Shown: positions 1 through 11,829, numbered from the stretch's first letter. The stretch is 64,000 bases of DNA from Lepidostoma basale (GCA_022606425.2 JAHDVF020001466.1:973501-1037500), one strand, 5' to 3'. Notes: generated from the letters alone by a model not told the origin. Translations and numbers: made by a program.

Positions 1-812
1 ATGCGGCAATCCATTCTTCTTTTTTCGCCCCCGCGAGAGTCGTGGTGTGATGGGTTGCGAACCTCATCGCCACCAATAGGCATCTCCCGCGCACACTTCG
101 ATCGCCCAACGTCCACAAAATAAATCTAAAATAAATTATTTAAAATATAATGATATAAAATACAAACAGGGAAACGATAAATTAAAAAAATATATGTGTA
201 TTTTGCGGTCATGATAACATGTTCGGTTAAATATGAAAAATAATAATAATAGCCACTAGAGATAAACCTCTATATGTCAGAAGATCTTTGTCAAATACCA
301 ATGTTTAGTCATGCCATTTTTTAAATTATAATAATAGTTGCTAACAAACCATGGAAAGCGTGTCAAAATATTCAGGAATGTCGGTTTATTGTAAGAAAAT
401 AAAAACTTAAATCACTTGACGCGAACACCCACGAAATTTCAAACGAAATCTATTTAAAAAATATATTATGTTATGTATATGAATCATGCTCCCGTGCCAT
501 TAATCTTCCAATACATTAATGGATTTTTTCAAAACGCGATCCTCCCAGTTCGCACAATGCACCTAATAAAAGAGGCATTAGCCATTCGTCTTGTGCCCCC
601 AAATAAATAATAAAACACCTTATCTGCATCACCCCAACGTTTCGAGATGCAATTTTTTTCCATCCCACCTTAATCCAGATGGTAATAAATATAAATAAGA
701 TGCCAACATCCTACATAGGAATATACCTCTATGTATTCGTTTGATTTATCTCGCGCGTACTTATCATGATACAAACATATTAAAAATGTACATTTTATGT
801 TCTTTAAATATA
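1..812. other. non-genic AT-rich flank
   Basis: No coding frame or recognisable repeat is seen. The first 120 bases are richer in G and C than the rest and look like unique sequence. The remainder is AT-rich. Confidence 0.5.
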
Positions 813-1173
813 CTGGGTGTATCGGACGTATGCGAGTAGTTTTAATTTTAATAATTTTTTATTATTTTTTTAATTTTTATTTGATTTTTAACTATACTAA
901 TTTTATTATTTAATTTCGTGTTTGTATTTTGTGTTAATTTAAGTTTAATTCGTTTTAGTTTAATTTGTTTATGTTAAAATAAATAAGGCAATCGGTAGCG
1001 CTTAGCAACGAGATACATGCAGTAGCTCAATCGAGATTATTCTTGGAATAATTTTGCGGTTGATCGCGCGATGTTAAACAGCCAATCAGAGGCCTTGGCA
1101 ACACATCGGCTGACTAAATTTCTCCGGAATTGGAAAAAACGTTGAATAACCGTTTTTTCTAGTTTGCGGAGAC

Positions 1174-1180
1174 TATATAA
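1174..1180 (+). promoter_or_regulatory. TATA box of the solo LTR
   Basis: TATATAA lies in a GC-richer stretch of the LTR, followed about 25-30 bp downstream by a pyrimidine-rich stretch suitable for transcription start. It probably marks the U3/R junction near 1205. Confidence 0.6.
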
Positions 1181-1344
1181 GCGGGTCTTGTAAGGACTCG
1201 GCCTTCTCTCTTCCTTCAAATTCTGACACGCGTGGACACGCTGCGCGTAAGAGGCTTGGCGCTCTTAATTAAGTAAAAACCAGTATTTGAGCTACTGTAA
1301 ACTTCTCTTTGCTTCTACCCTGCACCGATTGCCGCATATAATAT

Positions 1345-1350
1345 AATAAA
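1345..1350 (+). promoter_or_regulatory. polyadenylation signal of the solo LTR
   Basis: AATAAA is followed by a T-rich stretch and a cytosine-adenine step near 1365. It lies about 165 bp downstream of the TATA box, as expected for an LTR R region. Confidence 0.55.
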
Positions 1351-1677
1351 ACTTTGTTTTATTACACAATCATCATCACGCCGTATTCTCCGTTTAACCA
1401 TTCACACCACATCGGAGACGAGCAGCAGTCAGCGGCCAAAATAAATATTAATAGTACGGGGGGAGCAATCTGTCCCGTACACTGGGTTTTTCAACTTAAA
1501 ATAATGTGATTGTTTTTTTTTATTAACTAAAGACAATAACAATTTAGAATTTTATCTACAAATTAATTGAAAGAGCTGCTGTTCCACTGTAATTGAGTTA
1601 ATTGTTTCAATACATTTAGATGATTTTGTATTTTCATCATATATGGAATCGATAGTATCTATTGTTGTTATTTGTAA

Positions 1678-2084
1678 TTGTATGAAAGAGCTGAAAAGTT
1701 GGATGTAGGTGCCAAAATGAGCGGTGTCTCAGTAAACTGTCACTTGTATGCGGATGACGCTGTTCTACTTGCAGACAACGAACATGAACAACAAGTCCTG
1801 TTGAATAGTAAGTATGAGGTATGCATGCGAAATGATCTGATGATGTATGTGAATAAGTCCAAGGTAATGATTTTTGAAAAAGAAGAAATCATGACGGTGG
1901 CAAGATCAAATAAATCAAATATTGAATGGCGGCCCCGTGAGGAGTCAGAGAAATCAACGCGCGTGCTTGGCATGATGTATGAATGTTGAGGAAGCGAGAG
2001 AAACGTGTCAGGAAAGAAAAGTGTCGCAGTCCATTCTTTCTGCCTACCCCTTCGGGGAGACTGCGTGACGTTAGTTAGTTTGTT
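1678..2084 (+). mobile_element. LINE-A fragment with reverse-transcriptase YADD box
   Basis: This is the most informative piece of the commonest LINE in the window. The frame 1678-1989 contains LYADDAVLLADNE, the YADD catalytic box of a reverse transcriptase (two metal-binding aspartates), then KSKVMIF, the following conserved motif. It jumps directly to the family's end region (EESEKSTR...NVEEARE...), so about 200 codons between catalytic core and C-terminus have been deleted. After a frame change it ends in the family's last codons, a CCCCTTCGGGGAGA stem and GTTAGTTAG. The copy is dead: truncated at its 5' side, internally deleted and frameshifted. The architecture resembles RTE- or Jockey-group LINEs; the clade is not certain. 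Confidence 0.85.
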
Positions 2085-4728
2085 TGTATCTGTGTTTTAG
2101 TTATAAAGATATCAAACGTATCATTTACATATGAAAAGATGAATAAACTCAGTTTGTTGGAACGTAGTTTTGCTAGTAGAGCTATTTGATATATTTTGAC
2201 TAGCTCTTACGTCATTTCCTAAGAGAAGAACGCTGAAATAATGAACCACATCATTCATTTATTTGAATCATACAGAATTTCAAATACGCATATCCATTTT
2301 TAGACATCTAAAAAGGAGACTTTTTTTATTGTTGGATATTGTTTTGTTTTCCTCGGTGGTTCTTCATGATTTTGCACAACCAGACATATCTTCACATAAC
2401 TGAATTATTAACAATAAATTAATTTTACTTATTTATTTTCTGATAAATAATTTTTAATCAAGGGCACACTGGAAAAGTACTGACGAAACAGTGTAGTCTT
2501 CAGTCATATCTTGAATTTAATGTCGCTCTCCTTAAATTTAATACTTACAGAGATAAGTCCATGTCAACGGACTTGGAACGCTGAAAGCACGATCATATAA
2601 TCTTGCTTTATAAACCCTTGTTGAAATTCCAATGTTGTTTGCATTAGTTTCTTCGGAAGAGGTAAACATTGCGTTTCCAATGGCATAGGTGTCATGCAGA
2701 GATTCGATGTTAATGAGACAGACATCATCTTAAGAATCTACCCTCTACCTATTTTATCTTCTCAAGGTCTCCACCCTACGACCCTTTTATTTATATGCTT
2801 ACGTATTTATGCGTACAATAAAATACAAATTTCCAAATGAGTCCAAATTCATTACTTGGCTTGGTTAAATAATATTTGTTTGGGTAATGTTAGCTGAACA
2901 ATCACTATAAAATAATTTTAACTAATTTATATTAAAATTCAGTTTAGCTCCGCATTTATCTATTATATTTAAATCTAAAATTGAATTGATATTATGTATT
3001 CAAAACGAATGATAAGAAAATAATAATTTTGATCGCTAATATTCTGAAAACTTCGTTTTAGACTATTTTAGCAAATTAATTATATACATTTTCCGAGTTA
3101 AATGAAATTCGCAATTACAAAGAAAATAATTTCTCATCCCGATGAAGGTTCACCGGAAGAGTACAATAAATAAAACATTCATTGTTTTTACGAAGTTTGA
3201 ATGTTTTTGCCGCTGAAACGCGCTAAGGGGAGAGTTCCTCTTCCTAATAACTCCGCCATATCTTTGCGTTCTGATACCGCGGACAAATTAGATAGCAATG
3301 TCGCAGCCATCATAAAAAGTGAGTCTTTAAGGAGGGTGTGTCCCTCTATCGCTCACTGCTCGTCTGTTGTTTTTTCTTCCCTGTAACAAAAGCTAGGGGG
3401 TGGCGGAATGGATGGATCCAATTCCGAATTATGTCCGCCCTGGGAATTCGAGTAGGAGTTTTTTCAAATGGTATAAGGAGATGTATAGCAGATAAAGGCG
3501 TTACTCGGTAAGCGGAGCCGCTGGTAATTATAAGGGTAGGCACCTACCCTCCCGACGGGGGTAGGAACTTGGTTCGCTGAGAAATGTAATTGCTAAAAAA
3601 TGGCTTGTGCTGGTGAGATATTTGTACATCGGTAAATAAGAACGTTTTTTTTGCTTGAGTTGGTTTGAATGAGAAATAGGCCAGACGGGTTATAAATCAT
3701 GGGAATCTTGTTAATGTTCAGTTCATACACGCGTGTAGTTGCATGCAATAATGTATTGTCACATAAGTATCATGGGATATTTCACATTATTACAAGCGCG
3801 TAAAGGATTTAAGAAGGTAATACATACATATATCTAAAAATTGTCTTAATTATATTTCACTTTAACACATAATTTTTTTTATTTTATTTTAATTAAGTTA
3901 ATACGTTTTGCATCGTTTTAACGGTTTGGGTTTCAAAGATTGTTACATTATCTATCGTTAAGTTAATTGGTGTGTAAAGTGATTATTTTACAATAAAAAA
4001 ATTAAATTAAATTAAATTTAAATAAAATCGTTTTGAAAGGCTGCGTTTTTTTTAATTAATTAATATATTGTATTTTGATTATGATCGAAATCGTTCATAT
4101 AAAAAAATAACCCTAAATTTTTTTATATCATAAACTAAAAGCGAACGATTATATTTCTTCAATTTTTCAATCCTTTATTAATTTTTAGTATAAAAATATC
4201 AAAACATGAAATGGTTCAAAATAAGAACTCTTTTACACGTTGGGAATATAACAGATGGAGAATATATGTATTATACGTAACTATTTATATATATACTATG
4301 GTTATTTATATATACAATTTATTGGGTCTGTGGTTTCAGACAGCCACTTGCTTTATACAAATACACGCCTCTTCTAGACGCGATTTTCTTTAATTGCATT
4401 TCCTATCCCGCGGCAAGAAATGTCGGGGTTTAAAATGCCATTTGCGAAAACACCAAAGACATTCATCGCATCTGCAACTACGGGGCGCCAGGCCCGGCTT
4501 GGCGGTAGGGCGGTAACCAATTTTAAATTAATGTTATTAAAACAATATTAGTTTATATATTTTTTATATAACAAAAAAATCCATTAAATAGTTTCTCACA
4601 TTAAACATGTTTTTTTTAAATAAATGAACTGTTTAGAAACAATGGTTTGAAATAATTATTTATTTCAAATGATTTTTACGAATGCGCGTAAATGTAGCAT
4701 TTAAAATTTCTTTTTTTTAACTTTTTTA
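2085..4728. other. non-genic stretch
   Basis: Unique AT-rich DNA with long A and T runs (especially 3840-4150). The block 3200-3560 is less AT-rich and has short open frames on both strands with no recognisable product. No repeat family of the window is seen here. Confidence 0.4.
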
Positions 4729-4912
4729 GACTAACTAAAAAATTATCAGGCCGTTTCCCCGATGGGGTACCTTCCATGCTACGTTTCCTCTACATTGATA
4801 AATCGTGTCAAGCACGCTCATCAATTTCTCCGAATGCTCACGCGGAAAACATTTAATATTTGATTGTGTCACATTTTTCTCGGTCTTCCTCTATTTTTTG
4901 TGCCATTTCCAT
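4729..4912 (-). mobile_element. LINE-A 3' end, degenerate
   Basis: Read on the minus strand it has the GTTAGTC end, the CCCCATCGGGGAAACGG stem, the codons around the CGTGTGTGACACG region and the AGGAAGACCGAGAAA box in family order. It has internal deletions and several stops. Confidence 0.65.
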
Positions 4913-5106
4913 GGTAAAGAAATGTGCTAATATTTTTATATGTTTTTTTTTACATAAACACACATTCGTATGTTGGTGTGTGTGTTAATTAAGTACTATG
5001 TGACTAAAAATAGCAGTTATATACTATATTGACAGAAAAATAATAAAAACAAAAAAAAAAAACTTTGATAGAATTGTGTTTAAATTTTCGAAATTCAAAT
5101 TTTGCA

Positions 5107-5272
5107 TCCCGTGCACTTGCGCAGACCCCAAGCCCGGTCTGTCAGAGGGTTGTTATATTAGCCCGCGCCCCCGAGGGTATATACCCGCCCCCAGTCCGAG
5201 GTGTGGGCCCTTCCACCCGGGCAGCCCCCTCCCCCGCCGCCCCGCCCCCTCCCCCGCACCAGCCCGGAATTA
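5107..5272. repeat. GC-rich low-complexity island
   Basis: About 165 bp of C-rich sequence dominated by CCCCTCCCCCGCC runs in an otherwise AT-rich window. Two short open frames overlap it, but their proline/arginine/alanine-rich translations simply reflect the base composition. It could be a promoter-like CpG island or only a low-complexity tract. Confidence 0.5.
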
Positions 5273-5636
5273 TTCGTTAACTGCAGAGGTCACGTATCCG
5301 CGCTCTTTTGTTTTGGAAATCGATGAAATATTCGGCAGTGTTGTGCCAGGCTGGAAAATACAATATGTCTTCCACATTTTACATTCTACCTTGGGCTTTA
5401 AAGGAAATAATTGGATATTTTGAACAATGCTGTGAATTTTGTTTATTATTTTCGATTAAAATTCGATACACCTGTGACAATTTACGCAATCCCATCCATT
5501 GACGAAGAAAACATAAATTATCTGACACATGTATTTAGTATTAAAAAACAGTTTACAAAAAAAAAGTCATTGCTTTGATCTGAAAATTAGATAATTTTAA
5601 CTTACGACGCATCGAGCGCCTTCGACCGACCGACTA

Positions 5637-5883
5637 ACCTTCGTGACAGAGTGGTTACGAGCTCTGACTTCCATACCGACAGTTCTGGGTTCGATTTCCG
5701 GCGATGGCAGTGTGATTGTCACACCGTCTTTGGTCTGGTGTAGAATTCACGTGACAATAAAATGGCGATAGATTGGCTACCTATCACATGTCACGAGAAT
5801 CAATATAATAGCTAAAAAATAAAAATTGTATACAGTAATTGGGTCCAAACGACCTGTTGTGTACATAAAAAAAAAAAAAAAAA
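5637..5883 (+). mobile_element. tRNA-derived SINE, family S1
   Basis: The 5' part has a Pol III A-box-like GACAGAGTGGTTA and a clear B box GGTTCGATTTCC (5688-5699) about 45 bp apart, as in tRNA genes. A family body follows (ATTCACGTGACAATAAAATG, ATACAGTAATTGGGTC) and then a poly(A) tail at 5866-5883. The body recurs at 16213-16340 (plus) and 23055-23245 (minus). The head is not a functional tRNA because acceptor-stem pairing is lost. Confidence 0.85.
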
Positions 5884-5997
5884 CTATGGAACATTTAATT
5901 TATTTGTAGGTACATTTATTTTTATGAATGGGAAAAAAAATTATTTACTAGAAATATTTCTATATTAGTATACTATATAAGGAATTCACAGATAAGG

Positions 5998-6237
5998 GAG
6001 ATATGCGAGGTCGAGGATGTCGTTAGGTGGGGAAGGCAAAGGAGAATATGCTGGTATGCACACGTGAGGAGAATGGATCTATCCAGACTCCCCTTCATTG
6101 TGTTGTAGGGCCAACCCCAAGGTAGACGACCCCCGACTGACTACCAAAGAGATAGATCGACAGCTGAGAGTCGACCTCGCAGGAGGCCAATTTCTCTTAA
6201 GAAACAGGCCACATGGCCTATACTAAGAAGAAGAAGT
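5998..6237 (+). mobile_element. LINE-E reverse-transcriptase C-terminal fragment
   Basis: With frameshifts it reads EICEVEDVVRWGRQRR, then a histidine/arginine-methionine-aspartate turn, a GRRPP stretch and an AAGAAGAAG tail. The same order is seen in the better copy at 18685-19018. It is 5'-truncated and has in-frame stops. Confidence 0.7.
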
Positions 6238-6310
6238 ATGCCATGCACTCGAACTGGTAGTAACAGAAAGAAAAAAAACTTTGAAAAAAGCTAGGTAAAT
6301 CTATAATTAA

Positions 6311-6600
6311 TAACTAACTAACTAACCATCACGCCGTTTCCTCGGAGGGGTAGGCAGAAAGAATGGATCGCCACATTGTTCTATCCTGACATAATTCTCG
6401 TGCCTCTTCTACATTCACACATCATGACATGCACGCTCGACGATTGTTCTTACTTCGAACATGGCCGCCTTTCAGTAATTGATTAATTTGGTCAAGCCAT
6501 GTCTTCCTTGGCCTTCCTCGACTAATTTTCCCACTACTTGTATATATCTTCTTAACCATTCTTCCCAAATCCTTTCATTCCATACGTCCAAACCAACTTA
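6311..6600 (-). mobile_element. LINE-A 3' end
   Basis: A long, well-preserved minus-strand copy running from the GTTAGTTAGTTA end through the CCCCTCCGAGGAAACGG stem, the NVEEARE region and the RPRKTWHD region to a phenylalanine-glycine-histidine/methionine-glutamate box at its 5' limit. The coding frame is broken by stops. Confidence 0.8.
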
Positions 6601-6867
6601 ATATATTAATAATTTATTAAAACTACACTAGAGAAAGATAAATACAATGTTAGATATTTAATTTCTGAATCTTATTTGCAAAACTAAAAATCCCGTTAAC
6701 AAAACGAATGAAATATAATATTTAGTACTCTAATAATTAAAAATGTTGATTTATAATATATTATATTTGATAATATTGATTTTTGTTAATCCAAGTAGGT
6801 ACCCTGGATTTCAATTATTCTAGTTTTTTATAATACGAGAACTATAAATTATATAGTTAAATATATT

Positions 6868-7040
6868 TTTCTCAACGTGTTTTGAAGGTATTATACGTTC
6901 ATAGACCAGACTTAAAAAAAAGTTTATTTAGTTAATAAATAAAATAATTTTTTTATGTTCTATTGACGAAGAAGGTTTAATACCTTCGAAATACGTCGTT
7001 GAAAATATTCTGAAAGTGATAAAAACAGTTTTAAAATTAA
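6868..7040 (+). mobile_element. H2-type fold-back element, degenerate
   Basis: Two inverted copies of the H2 hairpin region face each other: a minus copy at 6871-6903 and a plus copy at 6965-6997, the latter with GAAGG and CCTTC arms followed by GAAATACGTC. The flanks carry the family's GAAAATA and AAACAGTTTT segments. Confidence 0.55.
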
Positions 7041-7503
7041 TATAAAAAATTACATTCAAATGGACGTAAGAAGTTATTATACATTGAAATCAAAAAACAT
7101 TATAATATGTATAATGTTTCTGTTAATTGAAAATGAACAGTGAAATGAAAAAAGCCAATTTCTGGGTAATTCACCGGCTTGATATATTGGTTTCTCAGAT
7201 AACCAAAGCGTCATGAATGAATAATGAATTGTTGGTAACGACTGAAGAGCTTCTCCCTTTCCCCCTCTCTCCTACTCTTCTCGCACTATCCCCTGCTTCT
7301 TCCCCTTAGTGACGTATGCTCCGCAGCACGGGAGTAATAAGTCTTCGGGACGGGCCAAGACTTGCGGGTACTTTGTGGCCCTGCTTGAATGTACTGTGGA
7401 CCTGCGGATCCTTAGAATTTGGTTTCATGATGTATATGAAACACAATTACAAATATTCCAAATTCAAATGTTCAATTTTGATTAAATATTTGAATTTGGA
7501 CTA
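7041..7503. other. non-genic stretch
   Basis: Unique sequence. The part 7250-7420 is pyrimidine-rich and then GC-richer, with a short open frame of no recognisable product. Confidence 0.4.
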
Positions 7504-7810
7504 CCTAACTAACTAACCAACACCACATTTCACCAGAGGGGTAGGCAGAGAGGATAGATCGCCACACTGTTCTATCTTGACATAACTCTCGCGCATCTTC
7601 TACATTCAGACACCGTAACACGCATGCTCGTCGATTATTCCTACTTCGAGCATGGCCGCCTTTCAGTAATTGATTAATTTGATCATGATATGTCTTCCTT
7701 GGCCTTCCTCGACTACTTTTTTAATTCACACTACTTGTACATATACGAGTAGTTACTTTAACTATTCTTCCCCCATTCATTCGTTTCGTATGTCCAAACC
7801 ATCTTAGTGG
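7504..7810 (-). mobile_element. LINE-A 3' end
   Basis: Minus-strand copy about 300 bp long and very similar to the one at 6311-6600. It extends from the CTAACTAACTAACC end to the reverse complement of the CTAAGATGGTTTGGACATA box. Frames are broken. Confidence 0.8.
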
Positions 7811-7919
7811 CGGCCCTTTCTGGATTTTAAATTAATCTTATGATTTTACTGAAATCTATTGATGGATGTTCTTTTAAATAATAATCAAATAAACGACGTT
7901 TTTTTATTAACTATTTTTT

Positions 7920-8008
7920 ATGCCACTTAGGTTTATGGCTTCGACATCTTCAGCCAAAAAGCTGCTCGGACCAGAAAAAGGCAGCGAGCTGCCGAAACCG
8001 AGTGGCAT
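7920..8008. repeat. short fold-back element
   Basis: Terminal inverted arms ATGCCACT..GGTTT (7920-7934) and AAACC.AGTGGCAT (7995-8008) enclose smaller inner palindromes (GGCTTCG...CAGCC and GGCAGCGAGCTGCC). On the minus strand an inner stretch reads CTGAAGATGTCGAAGCC. A small non-autonomous palindromic element is the simplest explanation. Confidence 0.45.
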
Positions 8009-9067
8009 TTAACAAAATATGTAACATGCTATGTAGAAATAAATATTGAATATTTTTATTACATTTTTTTTTATTATACTAAAGTATAATAATTCGAAGT
8101 AAAACTTGAATAATTTCACGTTAATCTTTCTTAATCATAAATAATGTTACACATACATGACTCTTTTTTCCAACATATATATGGATGACACTTCTATATT
8201 ACTCGTATAATGTTTTAATTGTATGCAATTGTGATAACAATTTTTATACGAGTTTTAAATAATGCATAGACGAGATTATGGTATCTAAAAGCCATAAAAC
8301 AATTCTACAGTATCATGTTTATGAAAATCACTTTTTTCGTTTCACTTTAATTTGCATATAAGTTAATCCGAATGACACCAATTTGATTTGTATATTTTTT
8401 TAATTGGGAAATAACTTAAAGTGTCCATAGTCCATCACGCATAAAATAGATACAGATTTCTATTCGTATAAATATATACATTAAAATAGATATTATTCAA
8501 AGAGAATTAGATATTGAGAGAAGTGGAGTAGACAAGAGTGTTTCATTTCTCTTCCAAACTCGTTTTCTGTCTCCATTCATCTTCTCTTATCTCTAACCAT
8601 TTTAATTCCCCGATATGTCTCGCTACGGGGTGTTTTATATTCCCACATGCAAATATTATTCGCAAACGCAGATACCAACATACTTTTAGCGCCCCCTTTT
8701 CTTTGCTAGGATTTGAATACAGAGCACGGTTGAATACATAATGTGTAAGCAAATAGGTATATAGTTTTTTATCTATAAAGAAATTTCACTGAGTGCATTT
8801 CGATAGGTACTATGGTATTTATTCGATTTGTAAAGTACTTTTATCCAGTAAAATTAAAGCAGTAATTTTATATCGTTCCGTTTATTAGTTGGTATACTTA
8901 GACCTCAAAATTAGAAGATTAATTCATATTACGTACTTGGTAGGTAGGTACTAGGTACCTACTTTTTTATAGAGTTTTGTTATCAATGTGTCATGGGAAG
9001 AAAATATAAAATGTATGTGATTTTAAATTCCCAAATTAAATAAAAACTTATAATATTTATATCTTAC
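8009..9067. other. non-genic stretch
   Basis: AT-rich unique DNA. Short overlapping frames on both strands at 8538-8752 have no recognisable product. Confidence 0.4.
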
Positions 9068-9176
9068 GTTTGATAATGCTCTAGAATCTTATATGCTCTA
9101 GAATCTTTTAGAATGTGAACGTTCTCATCAATATTAAATAGTCAATATGGAGTTTTGCATTATTGTTCGAGACTCG
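9068..9176 (-). mobile_element. palindromic MITE, one half
   Basis: Matches the right half of the palindromic MITE: the TTTGATAATGC centre, a shortened arm, then AATATTAAATAG and ATATGGAGTTTTGCATTATT ending in TTGTTCGAG. It has an internal deletion relative to the 50157-50362 copy. Confidence 0.6.
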
Positions 9177-9245
9177 AAAAATAGGAAAAATCAGTGACAC
9201 TTTAACATTAATAACAAATGGCATCCCAAGAACCATCAAAGATAA

Positions 9246-9332
9246 TAAAATAATAATAATATGCTAACTTTTAAAGCGCCGTTTTTGTGATGTAGGTAAT
9301 CACCACAAGGGCGCAAGGCGTGTTTTATATAA
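9246..9332 (-). mobile_element. L2-like LINE 3'UTR
   Basis: Minus-strand copy of the short 3' tail. It has ACGCC(TT)GCGCCCTTG, the TGATTACATCACAAAAACGG block, GCGCTTTAAAAGTTAGCAT and (ATT)n at the end. Confidence 0.75.
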
Positions 9333-9495
9333 AGATATTAGACTTTGCTGCAAACCAATCTCTAGGAATGAATCTTAAAAATAAAAGATGAAAAAAATTA
9401 TGAGAAATAGAAAATATTATTCTATTATTGTTGACAATTAAGTTTGACTATTTCAAAAATTCAGCCAAAAAATTAAACATTGTTGATTAATTCAA

Positions 9496-9713
9496 TAGTC
9501 CATTATTTTGGCCGAAACACTATGATACTTCAACATTCTTACTGTTAAAATTTATAACACTGTTATAATATCACAATTTATTTTTATTCACTGAGAATGT
9601 CGCGACAGCTGTTTCGCCAACCGATGTTGGCATCATCAGGTGTTACAGTTTATTATGATTTATCAGTGAATAAAAATAAATTGTGATATTGTAACAGTGT
9701 TATAAATTTTAAC
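9496..9713 (-). mobile_element. H1 element with hammerhead-like hairpin
   Basis: An H1 element read on the minus strand. Its one end is TAGTCCATTATTTTGGCCGAAA (9496 onward in window orientation). The centre (9601-9647) reads, on the minus strand, CTGATGA, one U, arms GCCAAC and GUUGGC around an AUCG loop, then GAAAC and AGCUGUCGCG. Around the hairpin, 51-nt inverted arms (9544-9594 and 9663-9713) match at 50 of 51 positions, so the transcript could fold back completely. Both stem arms differ from the other H1 copies in a compensating way. Confidence 0.75.
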
Positions 9714-10479
9714 TGTTATATTGTTGTTTATTTATTTAAATTGGTAGAAGTTCTTTGTAAGTAATTAAAAGTAAAATAAATGAAAAATTCTTATTCTATA
9801 AATTCTATTGTATGTTTCATTCCACTTATTTGCTGAAACGAGAAGAACGAGATAAATAAATCTAAATACATGTAATATTACAAAATAATATTTATAAATC
9901 TTATTTGTGATATAAAAAAATCATTAAAACACACAATATTTTCTAATTACTACTATCGAAATCTAGTTTCTACCAAATGCAGATTCGCAATTTTATCTAT
10001 ATACGAATTCATGTATTTTCGCAGCCCTTTATGTAATGTGCTCATTTAAAATGTATCTTACTAATGCACTTAGCTTCGCGACTGCTTTGGGGAGCTTATG
10101 GCTTATACACTTACACAAAACGGAATGCACAAAAACTTATCCAAGATTTATGTCCAAGTCAGCGTCGAGGACTTACTCCCAGTACTAACGTCCGAGGGTC
10201 GGCTGCTTTTCCGGTGAAGGGAAAGAGTGCATGACTTTTTTTTTAATTGTGTCGTCATATTAAATTGGACTGGGCAAGAAACAATGAAATTGACAAGATT
10301 AAGAATTAAGATGATAACATTTTAGTTATGATCGTGTCAAAATTCTTCCAATTAACTAGTTAACCACTTAGCCATTTTGTAAGTACAAACCTTTTGAAGA
10401 AATACATTAAAATGTTAAATTACATACCCTTCGACTCTTTTCTGTATTATTGCATTATATAACAAATACTTTTATAATT
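9714..10479. other. non-genic stretch
   Basis: AT-rich DNA. A modestly GC-richer part at 10060-10230 carries no recognisable frame. Confidence 0.4.
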
Positions 10480-10712
10480 TACTTAAAAGTTGAAAATAAC
10501 TTTGTTTAATCCACAAAATATTTTTAAAATATTTAAAAAAACACGACATGTTTCGGAGGATACTTCCATCTTGATATGGATGTAAGATAGAGGTATCCTC
10601 CGAAACGTGTCGTGTTTTTTAAAAATATTTTGTGGATTAAATATACTTATTTTCAATTTCCTAAGTATATTACTATGGAATTCCACAGTGTTAACGCCTA
10701 AGCGAACAATAA
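10480..10712 (+). mobile_element. H2 fold-back element with two facing hairpins
   Basis: Two copies of an H2 unit lie head to head. The minus-strand hairpin is at 10543-10580 and the plus-strand hairpin at 10580-10616, the latter reading GAGG-UAU-CCUCC followed by GAAAC GUGUC GUG. Arms continue outward through TTTTTAAAAATATTTTGTGGA and CAATTTCCTAAGTATATT. The right end is the family's ATGGAATTCCACAGTGTTAA and CGCCTAAGCG. The unit repeats at 32485-32643 and partly at 25338-25480. Confidence 0.7.
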
Positions 10713-11815
10713 CTTTTATAATTAGATATAAGTTTCTTATAGATTTTTCAATATTATTGAATATTTAGTATTAAGTTGATTGATAATTTACTAAAATCCT
10801 GATTTTAAACTTAGCTTGTTCTCTCATATTTAAAAAATACTTTACTTTTCAAATGTATAGTTTATTATATTATTATTAAAACAGCTTTATGTAAAAAAAC
10901 ATTTGTATCGTGTTTGTATTTGGGGCGATCATCATATACATTTAAAAAAATAAACGTGTATAAAGCATGTGCGTGCTTAAGGGCGAACAAATTCATAACT
11001 TGTTTTGTTTGTTCTGTATTAAGAACGCTCAAATAAACTGCAACGGAGATAGAAAAGATCAAGGTACAATTTAATACAATAAACTGGAGTTCATCGAAGC
11101 GGAATTTCATTTTGTCTCTACATTCCTATCCTTGGGGAGGCACGGGGTTGTTTTGTTTTATATTACTTCGTGGGGCGGGGGCGTTTGTCTCCGTCTATAC
11201 AGTAACCCGTTAATTCGAGTATTCGGGTACTTTATTTCTTTGAATTGTTTTATACAATCTACAGTACTTGTTACATACATTAATGTGTATACAACTCTTT
11301 AATGGAACTGCTCGCAAAATTCCTTGAGGGGAGAAGCAAAAAGCAAGACAAATAAATAATGCAGTTACAAAGGGACTATTTCAAGCTCTTTCTACACAGT
11401 GCATTTAATTAGGAATTACTCGTATGTAGGTATACAGTTGAATTCACACTAACGAAATAAGAGACGTTTTTATTATGAACAATTACTAGTATACAATAAG
11501 ATTTAAAAGAAATATCGAATTTAGTGTATATCAGTAAATAATCTAGTATCATACCTAGACGAAAGTTCAAGGGAGATAGAAGAGTCAGCAGAAGACCATT
11601 GTCTTGACTAGAAAACATCAACGACTGTTCCGGCCTTAAGACTATGGATAAATTATTTGGTTCGGCTGAAGGTAAATAAACTAGCTATTGTGTGAAAATA
11701 ATGGACAATTATTTGTTTTCATAAGGAAATATTTCTTTCAATTTAAATTTATTGTGTTCCGAAACAAGATGCGTTAATTTATTTTTATTGTTTAGAATAT
11801 AAGGTGCTGTAATAC
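10713..11815. other. non-genic stretch
   Basis: AT-rich unique DNA. A GC-richer patch at 11110-11220 and short minus-strand frames (for example 10865-11110) have no recognised product. Confidence 0.4.
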
Positions 11816-11829
11816 TTGATTAAATTTAT

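Larger units (their letters stand above)
818..1481 (+). mobile_element. solo LTR of an LTR retrotransposon
   Basis: The element is 664 bp, begins TGTATCGGAC and ends GTCCCGTACA, so it has TG...CA ends and imperfect terminal inverted repeats (8 of 10 positions). The 5-bp sequence CTGGG lies directly on each side (813-817 and 1482-1486), as expected for an integrase target duplication. Inside are a TATA box (1174-1180) and a polyadenylation signal (1345-1350) in the right order for U3-R-U5. No gag, pol or second LTR follows, so this is a solo LTR left by recombination between two LTRs. The superfamily (Gypsy, Copia or BEL) cannot be told from the LTR alone. Confidence 0.85.

Noticed and set aside
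5065..5423. proline/arginine-rich small proteins
   Set aside because: Overlapping frames in all registers of a C-rich tract; composition alone explains them.
5645..5700. tRNA gene from A and B boxes
   Set aside because: The rest of the cloverleaf does not pair, and the sequence continues into a dispersed repeat with poly(A): a SINE head, not a tRNA gene. The same applies to 41864, 63291 and the minus copy at 23177.
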